A stretch of 43,646 nucleotides of DNA from Ruminococcus sp. Lineage in GTDB: Bacteria > Bacillota > Clostridia > Oscillospirales > Ruminococcaceae. Below are positions 9,217 through 16,344 of the stretch, piece after piece. Position 1 is the stretch's first letter; the number at the start of each line of letters is the position of its first letter. A program made the translations under genes and the position numbers. The stretch spans positions 1 to 43,646 of the forward strand of contig JAFUTU010000022.1 in NCBI GenBank assembly GCA_017484095.1. The letters run 5' to 3'. The notes under the pieces are model-generated. The model did no database searches. It was not told where the DNA came from and saw only the letters and a list, made by a program, of their open reading frames with translations.

Positions 9217-11340
9217 ATGGATTCTAATATCGGCAAAAAGCTTGACGGCAGGTATGAGATAACCGAGCTTATCGGCGTTGGCGGAATGGCTGACGTTTAT
9301 AAAGCTGTCGACGTTATGGAAAACCGTACTGTCGCCGTAAAGATCCTGAAGCCTGAATATTCCGAAAATGAGGAATTCCTTAGGCGCTTCAGAAATGAGA
9401 GCAAGGCGATAGCTGTGCTTTCTCACCCGAATATCGTTAAGATATATGATGTTGGTTTCTCAGATGAGATACAGTTCATCGTGATGGAGTATATTGACGG
9501 TATCACTCTGAAGGAGTTTATCGAGCAGCAGGGTGTACTGAGGTGGAAGGACGCTCTCCATTTTGTAACACAGATACTGCGTGCGCTGCAGCATGCCCAC
9601 GATAAAGGTATCGTTCACCGTGATATAAAGCCGCAGAACATAATGCTGTTCACTGACGGTACTATCAAGGTGATGGATTTCGGTATTGCGAGATTTTCAC
9701 GTATCGACGGTAAGACCCTTTCCGATAAGACTATCGGATCGGTACATTATATCTCCCCTGAGCAGGCAAGAGGCGATATGACCGATGAAAGGTCGGATAT
9801 CTACTCTGTTGGTGTTATGCTTTATGAGATGCTTACAGGACGAAAGCCTTTCGAGGGTGAGAACCCTGTTGCAGTAGCTTTGAAGCATATGCAGGAGGAT
9901 GCTGTTGAACCGCGAGAGATCATGCCGTCTATCCCAGAAGCTCTCGAGGAGATCGTTATCCATGCAATGGAAAAGAATCCTATCAGACGTTACCAGTCGG
10001 CTGCCGAGATGATAAAAGATATAGATACATTTAAGATCAATCCTTCGGTAGTGTTCGGATATAAGGGTGGTGCCGCTGCCGATGACAGCACTCCCGTTAT
10101 ACCTGTGGCTTCGGCTAATAATATTTATGATGCCGAGGATCAGTACGATGAGGATTATGATGACGAGGACGATGATGACGACGAGGAGGACGAAAAGAAG
10201 CGTTCCTACGTTGTTCCGATACTGCTTGGAATGACAGTTGCTGTTGTTGTTATTGCCTGCGTTGTTATCGTTACAACGGTCCTCAAGTCGTTTGACGGCG
10301 GCGGAGGAATGCACACCTCGACGATAACTCTCCCTAACTTTGTAGGTATGAATATCGTTAAGGTAGAGCAGGATTACAAGGATAAGCTGAAATTTGATAT
10401 CACAGAAGAGTTCAACAACGAGTTCGATGAGGGCATTATCATCGAGCAGGCACAGACACCTGGTAAGCAGGTCAAGGAAGGTACGACAGTAACTCTTACT
10501 GTAAGTAAGGGTAAAAAGATGATAACTGTGCCCGATATGACAGCTAAGGACAGCACTGTTGCACAGAGTGAGCTAAAGGCTGCCGGCTTCAATGTGGTGC
10601 TCAGAGATGTATGGACTGATGATGTTGCAAAGGGTCTGGTAGTAAAGACTGAGCCTGCTGCAGGCGAACAGTATGCAGAGGGCGCTACTATTGCGGTGTT
10701 TATCAGCCAGGGCCCTGTTGAGACAAGAGTTAAGGTGCCTGATGTTGTAGGTCTTACAGAGGATAAGGCTGTTAAGGCGCTTAAGGAAAACAAACTGGTC
10801 GCTGTTGTTCAGGAGATCGACCATGACGGCGATAAGGGTAAGGTAATTGAGCAGGATACTGAGGCAGGAACGTATCTCGATAAGAATTCAGAGGTAACGA
10901 TCTATGTATCTACCGGTGAGGTACAGCCTGTTGAACTGACCTTCTCGATGCCGATGCCTGAGGGTCTGCACGGTTCATACTCGCTCGATATCTATAAGGA
11001 CGGTAACGTTGCTTATACTCAGAAGATAGCTAACGGCGAGGCTGTAGCAGGCGGCTCCGTAAATATCACAGTAGAGGGTAAGAAGACTGAGGTGCTCACT
11101 ATCTACGTTAAGAATGATGAGTCGAGCAGCCAGTGCAGATATGCAGTTTACGAGATAGATTACGAGAACAAGAGCGCAACTCTCAGCGGAAGCCTCAATG
11201 AGAGCGGACTTATCGCGATCACTCCGACAACTACAACAACTACAACTACGACCGAGGAAACAACAACTACAACAACTACGACCACCACCGAACAGCAGCA
11301 GGAAGAGCCGCAGGATAACGGTGATGAAGAAAATTCGTAA
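9217..11340 (+). CDS. prkC: PASTA-domain serine/threonine kinase (PrkC type)
   Basis: A membrane kinase that senses cell-wall material and regulates growth, division and germination in Firmicutes. The 707-residue protein has a kinase domain (about 10-275) with GVGGMADVYK, the VAVKIL lysine, HRDIKPQN, DFGIAR and a GSVHYISPEQ activation segment. A very acidic Asp/Glu juxtamembrane run (about 305-325) precedes one transmembrane helix (about 329-353). Three extracellular PASTA repeats follow (about 369-435, 435-505, 505-567). Beyond them is an additional domain of about 100 residues and then a threonine-rich tail interrupted by Glu, ending in a Gln/Glu-rich end. ATG 9217 has GGGAG nine bases upstream. 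The domain after PASTA 3 is not one I recognise. Confidence 0.95.
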   Translation: MDSNIGKKLDGRYEITELIGVGGMADVYKAVDVMENRTVAVKILKPEYSENEEFLRRFRNESKAIAVLSHPNIVKIYDVGFSDEIQFIVMEYIDGITLKEFIEQQGVLRWKDALHFVTQILRALQHAHDKGIVHRDIKPQNIMLFTDGTIKVMDFGIARFSRIDGKTLSDKTIGSVHYISPEQARGDMTDERSDIYSVGVMLYEMLTGRKPFEGENPVAVALKHMQEDAVEPREIMPSIPEALEEIVIHAMEKNPIRRYQSAAEMIKDIDTFKINPSVVFGYKGGAAADDSTPVIPVASANNIYDAEDQYDEDYDDEDDDDDEEDEKKRSYVVPILLGMTVAVVVIACVVIVTTVLKSFDGGGGMHTSTITLPNFVGMNIVKVEQDYKDKLKFDITEEFNNEFDEGIIIEQAQTPGKQVKEGTTVTLTVSKGKKMITVPDMTAKDSTVAQSELKAAGFNVVLRDVWTDDVAKGLVVKTEPAAGEQYAEGATIAVFISQGPVETRVKVPDVVGLTEDKAVKALKENKLVAVVQEIDHDGDKGKVIEQDTEAGTYLDKNSEVTIYVSTGEVQPVELTFSMPMPEGLHGSYSLDIYKDGNVAYTQKIANGEAVAGGSVNITVEGKKTEVLTIYVKNDESSSQCRYAVYEIDYENKSATLSGSLNESGLIAITPTTTTTTTTTEETTTTTTTTTTEQQQEEPQDNGDEENS

Positions 11341-11341
11341 T

Positions 11342-12223
11342 ATGACAGGAATAATAATCAAAGCAGTCGGGGGCATCTACACCGTAGAAGCCTCCGACGG
11401 TGTTTATCAGTGCAAGGCAAGGGGTATTTTCAGGAAGAGAAATATCTCTCCCGTCTGCGGAGACAGAGTGACCTTTACGCTGGAAAATGACGGTACAGGT
11501 GTTATAGAGGGAATAGGAGAGAGAAAGTCTCTTTTGATAAGACCTCCTCTTGCAAATCTTGATGCGCTGGTCTTTGTGTCATCTACCTGCGAGCCGAAGC
11601 CCAATTTGCTGCTGCTGGATAAATTCATAGCTATAGCTGTTTTTAAAAAGATAGAGCCTATCATTGCTTTTACCAAAGTTGACAAAACTTCGGCTAAAGA
11701 GCTTGCTGATATTTACAGACGCTCCGGCTTCAAGGTTTATGAGGTGGATAACACGACAGGTGAGGGCGCTGCTGAACTAAAATCCGAGCTTACGGGCAAG
11801 CTTTCGGCATTTACTGGTAATACGGGAGTCGGTAAGTCCTCACTGCTTAATTGTCTGTTTCCTCAGCTCGCTCTTGCTACGGCTGAGATCAGTAAAAAGC
11901 TTGGCCGTGGCAGACATACAACGAGAACCGTTGAGCTTTATAAGCTGCCTGACGGCGGCTACATTGCCGATACACCGGGTTTCTCGTCTTTTGATACGAA
12001 CAGGTATGATATCATCTTAAAAGACCAGCTTGCAGATTGCTTTGCTGAATTCGCTCCATATAAGGACAAGTGCCGTTTCCAGAATTGCAGCCACACTAAA
12101 GAGAAGGGCTGTGCTGTGCTAGAAGCTGTGAACAGCGGTGAGATACCCCGATCAAGACATGAAAGCTATGTTGATATGTATGAGCAGGCAAAGCAGATCA
12201 AGGAATGGGAGGTAGGCAACTGA
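11342..12223 (+). CDS. rsgA: ribosome small subunit-dependent GTPase A
   Basis: A circularly permuted GTPase that assists late 30S subunit assembly. The 293-residue product has an N-terminal OB fold, then the permuted GTPase motifs: AFTKVDK, GNTGVGKSSLLN and DTPGFSSF. The C-terminal zinc site is CRFQNCSHTKEKGC, with the family Cys/His spacing. ATG 11342 is chosen because it gives the typical N-terminus; ATG 11324 in frame overlaps prkC and cannot be excluded, and neither has a strong ribosome binding site. In Bacillus rpe follows; here thiN follows directly with ATGA-type overlap. Confidence 0.94.
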   Translation: MTGIIIKAVGGIYTVEASDGVYQCKARGIFRKRNISPVCGDRVTFTLENDGTGVIEGIGERKSLLIRPPLANLDALVFVSSTCEPKPNLLLLDKFIAIAVFKKIEPIIAFTKVDKTSAKELADIYRRSGFKVYEVDNTTGEGAAELKSELTGKLSAFTGNTGVGKSSLLNCLFPQLALATAEISKKLGRGRHTTRTVELYKLPDGGYIADTPGFSSFDTNRYDIILKDQLADCFAEFAPYKDKCRFQNCSHTKEKGCAVLEAVNSGEIPRSRHESYVDMYEQAKQIKEWEVGN

Positions 12224-12843
12224 TGAAAAGATGCGTTATCTTCGTTGGGGGAGACCCTGTGAGCGAAAGCACTCTTGACAGAGAGCTGATCGCTTCATCA
12301 TTTATTATTGCCGCTGATATCGGATATGTCTGCTGTGAAAGGTTAGGCATAAAGGCAGATGTTATCATCGGTGATTTTGATTCGGCTCAAATGCCCTCTG
12401 CCGGTAATCTTGAAGTGTTTCCCGTTGAGAAAGATGACCCTGATATAATGCTTGCTATCAAAAAGGCTCTGTCTTTAGGCTGTGACGATATAACAGTTTA
12501 CGGCGGTGCAGGCGGCAGGCTTGACCATACAGTGAGCAATACACAGTCGCTGGCATATTGCTATGAGCGTGATGTTAAATGCCGTATGGTATCTGATAAC
12601 GAACGGGTAGAGCTTTTGTCTCCTGACAGATATGAGCTGCCTTATATGGAGGGTTTTTCGTTATCACTCTTTGCATATAACAGCGAAGTCAAAGGGCTTG
12701 ATATAATGGGCTGTAAATACAGCGGCGAGGGATTCACCCTCACACCGTCTTTTCCGCTTGGTGTCTCAAACTGCGTTACGCAGGAAAACGCTGTGATAAG
12801 CTTTAAAAGCGGCTGTATCCTCTGCATAAGATCGAGACTATGA
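12223..12843 (+). CDS. thiN: thiamine pyrophosphokinase
   Basis: The enzyme converts thiamine to thiamine pyrophosphate with ATP. The 206-residue product has the family motifs: AADIGYVC near the N-terminus, GDFDS, DDPDIMLAIKKA and GAGGRLDHT. The ATG at 12223 shares one base with the rsgA stop and has GGGAGGT at 12207-12212. It precedes spoVM, the usual order in Bacillus and Clostridia. Length is typical for the bacterial short form. Confidence 0.92.
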   Translation: MKRCVIFVGGDPVSESTLDRELIASSFIIAADIGYVCCERLGIKADVIIGDFDSAQMPSAGNLEVFPVEKDDPDIMLAIKKALSLGCDDITVYGGAGGRLDHTVSNTQSLAYCYERDVKCRMVSDNERVELLSPDRYELPYMEGFSLSLFAYNSEVKGLDIMGCKYSGEGFTLTPSFPLGVSNCVTQENAVISFKSGCILCIRSRL

Positions 12844-12918
12844 ACCTTACTGAGCGCTTCTGAATAGTATAATGTACATCGGCAGGCAGTCGGTGATATT
12901 ATCGGGAGGTTCTTACTT

Positions 12919-13002
12919 ATGAAGATAGTGGTTGTTAAAAGCCCAAGGCTGCTTTCAGGAATGCTCAGACTGATATTTAAGGTCAAAAAGTACGAGGATT
13001 GA
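12919..13002 (+). CDS. spoVM: stage V sporulation protein SpoVM (27 aa)
   Basis: A tiny gene encoding a 27-residue amphipathic peptide, MKIVVVKSPRLLSGMLRLI followed by a basic tail FKVKKYED. The pattern (charged start, KSPR/KLPK helix, central Gly, second amphipathic stretch, charged end) matches SpoVM, whose Bacillus form has 26 residues. SpoVM recognises the convex forespore membrane and anchors the coat scaffold protein SpoIVA. A GGGAGG ribosome binding site (12904-12909) is well placed. The position after prpC-prkC-rsgA-thiN is the conserved spoVM locus, and a terminator follows at 13011. I see no clear sigma-E promoter in the 75 bp after thiN. Confidence 0.9.
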   Translation: MKIVVVKSPRLLSGMLRLIFKVKKYED

Positions 13003-13010
13003 TAAAAAGT

Positions 13011-13041
13011 GCGCTCCTGCGGTTTACAGGAGCGCTTTTTA
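13011..13041 (+). terminator. intrinsic terminator after spoVM
   Basis: A 9-bp GC-rich stem, GCGCTCCTG (13011-13019) with CAGGAGCGC (13027-13035), is followed by a T run. It ends the long yicC-spoVM operon. Confidence 0.92.
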
Positions 13042-13053
13042 TTGTGCTTGTGC

Positions 13054-13082
13054 TTGACAAAATCAGCAATGTATTGTATAAT
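13054..13082 (+). promoter_or_regulatory. consensus sigma-A promoter of greA
   Basis: A perfect -35 TTGACA (13054-13059) and perfect -10 TATAAT (13077-13082) are 17 bp apart, 44 bp before the greA start. Confidence 0.9.
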
Positions 13083-13125
13083 AATACTTTGTAGAAATAA
13101 ACTTTTTTCTTAGGAGTGTGTTAAA

Positions 13126-13602
13126 ATGGCTGCAAATTCAAAGACCGTTTCCAAGGCAGGATATGCTAAATTACAGGAAGACCTTGAGTATCTGATAACC
13201 GTCAGAAGAAGAGAGGTCGCTGAGAAGCTAAAAGAGGCACGTTCTTTCGGAGACCTTTCCGAGAACGCTGAGTATGATGAAGCTAAAAATGAGCAGGCAA
13301 TTCTTGAGTCCAGGATAAATGAGCTTGAGCTGCTCATCTCCAATGCTGAGATCGTTGAGGATGATGATATTTCTCTTGATGAGATAGGCGTTGGCTCTAT
13401 AATCAAGATAAGAGATCTCGAGCTTGATGAGATAGAGAACCTCCAGATCGTTGGTTCGACAGAGTCTGACCCTGATAACGGTAAGATATCTGATGAGTCA
13501 CCTATCGGTAAGGCAGCTCTTCATCACAAGGTCGGTGATGTGTTCGAGGCTGAGACGCCTGCAGGACTGCTGAAATTTGAGGTAATGGATATCTCGAAAT
13601 AG
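13126..13602 (+). CDS. greA: transcription elongation factor GreA
   Basis: GreA stimulates the intrinsic RNA cleavage activity of backtracked RNA polymerase. The 158-residue product has the N-terminal coiled coil with the loop motif GDLSENAEYDEAKNEQA that carries the catalytic acidic residues. The C-terminal domain includes VGS and SPIGKAALHHKVGD segments. A TAGGAG ribosome binding site and a consensus promoter precede it. It is followed 39 bp later by lysS, a common greA-lysS pairing, and the two are probably cotranscribed. Confidence 0.96.
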   Translation: MAANSKTVSKAGYAKLQEDLEYLITVRRREVAEKLKEARSFGDLSENAEYDEAKNEQAILESRINELELLISNAEIVEDDDISLDEIGVGSIIKIRDLELDEIENLQIVGSTESDPDNGKISDESPIGKAALHHKVGDVFEAETPAGLLKFEVMDISK

Positions 13603-13641
13603 TCTCCAGACTTAATGTTCTGACAAGAAAGGAATTTTATA

Positions 13642-15228
13642 ATGAGTGAGGTAAAGGAAAATACTGCTGCGGCAGGCGAAGAGACCGCAGAGCTTTCCGC
13701 TGAGGAGATAAGCTCCTATAAGAAGATAAGAATGGAAAAGCTGGCTGAGCTTCAGGCTGAGGGCAGAGATCCGTTCGTTATAACAAAGTATGATGTTACT
13801 GCAAGCTGTGCTGAGGCGAGAGCTGCTTATGAAAAGGCTGAGGCTGAGTGCAAGGCACAGGCGGGCGATGATGATGAGGCTCTTGCCGCTGCGCTTGAGG
13901 CAAACAGGGTCGTTGTTTCTATAGCAGGACGTATGATGTCAAAAAGGCGTATGGGCAAGGCAGGCTTTATTGACGTTCACGATAAGAGCGGAAAGATACA
14001 GGCATATGTTAGACTTGACGCCGTTGGCAAAGAAGCTTTTGACAGCTATATCAAAAAGGGCGATATTGGTGATATAGTTGGTATTAGGGGATATGTTTTC
14101 AGAACAAAAATGGGTGAGATATCCGTTCATGCTGAGGAGATGACTCTGCTTTCAAAGAATCTGCTGCCGCTGCCTGAAAAGTGGCACGGGCTGACAAATC
14201 AGGACGTTAGATACCGCCAAAGATATACTGACCTTATCTGCAACCCTGAGGTAAAGGACACTTTTATAAAGCGTTCACAGATAATTTCATCGATCAGAAG
14301 GTATCTTGACGCACAGGGCTTTATTGAGGTCGAGACACCTATGCTCGTTTCTAACGCCGGAGGTGCTGCTGCAAGACCGTTTGAGACGCACTATAATGCA
14401 CTTGATGAGGACGTAAAGCTCAGAATATCTCTGGAGCTTTATCTGAAGAGACTTATCGTCGGCGGACTTGAGAGGGTCTATGAGATCGGCAGAGTGTTCA
14501 GAAATGAGGGCGTTGATGCCAGACATAACCCCGAATTCACACTTATGGAGCTTTACCAGGCATATACCGATTATTACGGTATGATGGATCTGACAGAGAA
14601 TATGTTCCGCCATGTTGCGCAGGAGGTCTGCGGAAAAACCTGTGTGCCTTACGGTGAATATGAGATAGATCTCGGAAAGCCGTTTGAGAGAATGACAATG
14701 ATCGAGGCTGTCAAGAAGTACTCAGGTGTTGATTTCAATGAGGTCGCAGACGATGATGCTGCCAAGGCACTTGCCAAGGAGAAGCATATCGAGTTTGAGG
14801 ACAGGCACAAGAAGGGCGATATCCTTAATCTCTTCTTTGAAGAGTTCGTTGAGGAGCACCTGATACAGCCAACATTTATAATGGATCACCCAGTTGAGAT
14901 CTCACCGCTGACAAAGAGAAAGCCTGATGCTCCTGATTATGTTGAGCGCTTTGAGCTTTTCATCACTGGCAGAGAGATGTGCAATGCATATTCAGAGCTT
15001 AATGACCCGATAGATCAGCGCGAGCGTTTTCTTGCTCAGGAGGAGCTTCTGAAGCAGGGTGATGAGGAAGCGAACCGCATTGATGAGGACTTCCTGAGAG
15101 CACTTGAGATCGGTATGCCGCCGACAGGAGGAATTGGCTACGGCATTGACAGACTTGTAATGCTGCTCACAAATTCACCTGCTATTAGGGACGTTTTACT
15201 GTTCCCGACGATGAAGTCGTTAGACTGA
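13642..15228 (+). CDS. lysS: lysyl-tRNA synthetase, class II
   Basis: The enzyme charges tRNA-Lys. The 528-residue product has an N-terminal helix region, an OB-fold anticodon-binding domain (about 60-165), and the class II catalytic domain. Motif 2 is FRNEGVDARHNPEFTLMEL and motif 3 is GIGYGIDRLVMLL. The N-terminal 35 residues are Ala/Glu-rich and longer than in Bacillus LysS. A GAAAGGAATT ribosome binding site precedes the ATG. It is followed by a strong terminator at 15335. A tRNA-Lys(UUU) gene lies about 7 kb downstream. Confidence 0.96.
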   Translation: MSEVKENTAAAGEETAELSAEEISSYKKIRMEKLAELQAEGRDPFVITKYDVTASCAEARAAYEKAEAECKAQAGDDDEALAAALEANRVVVSIAGRMMSKRRMGKAGFIDVHDKSGKIQAYVRLDAVGKEAFDSYIKKGDIGDIVGIRGYVFRTKMGEISVHAEEMTLLSKNLLPLPEKWHGLTNQDVRYRQRYTDLICNPEVKDTFIKRSQIISSIRRYLDAQGFIEVETPMLVSNAGGAAARPFETHYNALDEDVKLRISLELYLKRLIVGGLERVYEIGRVFRNEGVDARHNPEFTLMELYQAYTDYYGMMDLTENMFRHVAQEVCGKTCVPYGEYEIDLGKPFERMTMIEAVKKYSGVDFNEVADDDAAKALAKEKHIEFEDRHKKGDILNLFFEEFVEEHLIQPTFIMDHPVEISPLTKRKPDAPDYVERFELFITGREMCNAYSELNDPIDQRERFLAQEELLKQGDEEANRIDEDFLRALEIGMPPTGGIGYGIDRLVMLLTNSPAIRDVLLFPTMKSLD

Positions 15229-15334
15229 AACGCCCCCTATTTTCAAGGCTTTTAAGCATATGGCAAGGTGATTTGACACCAATTTGACCCCAAAATAATA
15301 GTATTGCAGAAAAGAATCCTATTAAAAACATTGT

Positions 15335-15370
15335 GACCGATCTGAACATGATGTTCGGGTCGGTCTTTTT
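15335..15370 (+). terminator. intrinsic terminator after lysS
   Basis: A 13-bp stem, GACCGATCTGAAC with GTTCGGGTCGGTC (two G-T pairs), and a 5-base loop are followed by five T. It lies 107 bp after lysS. The stretch between shows no gene. Confidence 0.88.
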
Positions 15371-15425
15371 ATAGCTTTTATTTTCATTCGGTCCGTTCAG
15401 ATCATGACCAATGTAATAATATAAG

Positions 15426-15458
15426 CAGCCGCACTCTGTTACCGGCAGAATGCGGCTG
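15426..15458 (-). terminator. hairpin downstream of the minus-strand membrane gene pair
   Basis: CAGCCGCACTCTG and CAGAATGCGGCTG form a fully paired 13-bp stem with one wobble and a 7-base loop. It lies about 20 bp beyond the stop of the 46-aa minus-strand gene. The run of T after it is poor, so termination is likely but not certain. Confidence 0.5.
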
Positions 15459-15478
15459 TTATACGGTTTAATTTCGTT

Positions 15479-15619
15479 TTACTTTTTCTTGCTGTCTTCC
15501 GGAATGCTGTTATTCTCTTTCTCAACAGGCTCATTCAGGCTGCGGTTGATAAAGAAATAAAAGATCATCATTCCGATAGGTATCAGTACACTGACGACAG
15601 CGATCACAATATTAAGCAT
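15479..15619 (-). CDS. small single-span membrane protein (46 aa), unknown
   Basis: A 46-residue open frame, starting MLNIVIAVVSVLIPIGMMI, encodes one hydrophobic helix (about residues 2-24) and a charged Glu/Lys tail ending EDSKKK. It is preceded on the minus strand by a strong GGAGGAAT ribosome binding site and lies 17 bp after the stop of the 142-aa membrane gene, so the two are probably cotranscribed. The helix-plus-charged-tail layout and the ribosome binding site support a real gene. I do not recognise a family and give no function. Confidence 0.6.
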   Translation of the reverse strand: MLNIVIAVVSVLIPIGMMIFYFFINRSLNEPVEKENNSIPEDSKKK

Positions 15620-15636
15620 TTATTATTCCTCCGTTA

Positions 15637-16065
15637 TTATTGATCTGTGATGCAATATAACGAAGGTCTGTTTTTATATCCGTCCTGATCGTGTATGTAT
15701 TTGATGATGTATTTCCGTCTGAACTGTACCTGCCTGAAAACCTGAAACAGCAGCAGATACAGCACCGCCGCGGCGATAAACAGAAAAGAGCTGCCACACA
15801 GGAAATGTTCAAAGCTCTTTTGCTGCTCTTGCTTTTTTACGGCGTTTGTGTGGGTGATCCTTGTCAATCGCGACGGCAGCAGCTCCTCGGAGCATACTCC
15901 CTGCAACAGCCTGTAAACGTCAGCGGCTATGATGCTCTGTCGGGATACAGGGGTTCGCAGTCTGTCCTCTTGCACGTTTACATCGCCGTTTGAAAACAGC
16001 AGAGTGATGAATGACAGGGCAAACATCAGAGAAAATATACGCTGCGCCAATGTGGGCTTTTTCAT
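15637..16065 (-). CDS. membrane protein of unknown function (142 aa)
   Basis: The start is ATG 16065, directly behind an excellent AAAGGAGGG ribosome binding site. A longer frame exists upstream but has no such site. The 142-residue product has an N-terminal hydrophobic segment (about 8-25, signal peptide or membrane anchor), a central soluble stretch, a second transmembrane helix (about 92-110) and a basic Arg/Lys/Tyr-rich C-terminus. No family is recognised. Promoter elements lie upstream at 16105-16133 and a 46-aa membrane protein gene follows. It lies between lysS and ileS next to a decayed gene, which suggests an accessory region. Confidence 0.65.
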   Translation of the reverse strand: MKKPTLAQRIFSLMFALSFITLLFSNGDVNVQEDRLRTPVSRQSIIAADVYRLLQGVCSEELLPSRLTRITHTNAVKKQEQQKSFEHFLCGSSFLFIAAAVLYLLLFQVFRQVQFRRKYIIKYIHDQDGYKNRPSLYCITDQ

Positions 16066-16104
16066 TATTTGCCCTCCTTTTCTAGATTGCATACTTATAT
16101 TTTT

Positions 16105-16133
16105 ATGATAACATTTAATGCAGAAAATGTCAA
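16105..16133 (-). promoter_or_regulatory. sigma-A promoter for the membrane gene pair
   Basis: On the minus strand TTGACA (16133-16128) and TATCAT (16110-16105) are separated by 17 bp, 40 bp before the ATG at 16065. Confidence 0.72.
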
Positions 16134-16142
16134 TGTGCTGTT

Positions 16143-16295
16143 CAGATTTATACTGCCGTGATAAACAGCGCACAGGCAAACGCAGGCAGTTCATCTGCCG
16201 AAAAGCTAAAAGAGTTTAATGATCTGCTTGACAGCGATATGATCTCATAGTAAGTTTTTGACGCAAAGAAGAAAGACCTGCGCAGTAAAATGTAA
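16143..16295 (+). pseudogene. decayed C-terminal SHOCT-type domain remnant
   Basis: One plus-strand frame reads SSAEKLKEFNDLLDSDMIS, then two consecutive stops (TAG 16248, TAA 16251), then FDAKKKDLRSKM in the same frame before TAA 16293. This matches the short C-terminal SHOCT motif pattern (LKxLxxLLDxGxITxEEFxxKKxxLL) with the xEE codons replaced by stops. No intact upstream gene joins it; the 5' part is lost and the opposite strand carries another gene's promoter. The reading as a pseudogene rests on the in-frame continuation after the stops. No function is expected. Confidence 0.6.
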
Positions 16296-16296
16296 C

Positions 16297-16330
16297 GAAA
16301 AATGCTCCCACGCAATTGCGAGGGAGCATT
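16297..16330 (-). terminator. intrinsic terminator after ileS
   Basis: On the minus strand AATGCTCCC pairs with GGGAGCATT around a self-complementary CGCAATTGCG core, followed by TTTTT. It lies about 15 bp after the ileS stop. Confidence 0.88.
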
Positions 16331-16344
16331 ACTATTATATAGCT

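Noticed and set aside
11198..11341. Upstream extension of the rsgA frame through the Thr-repeat region of prkC
   Set aside because: The extension is a shadow frame of the repeat (Gln/Leu/Arg-rich). Homologous RsgA proteins start near 11342.
15229..15300. Fragment reading FDTNLTPK before a stop just after lysS, recalling integrase C-terminal ends
   Set aside because: Too short, with stops upstream in the same frame and no other integrase motif. Not supportable as a mobile-element remnant.
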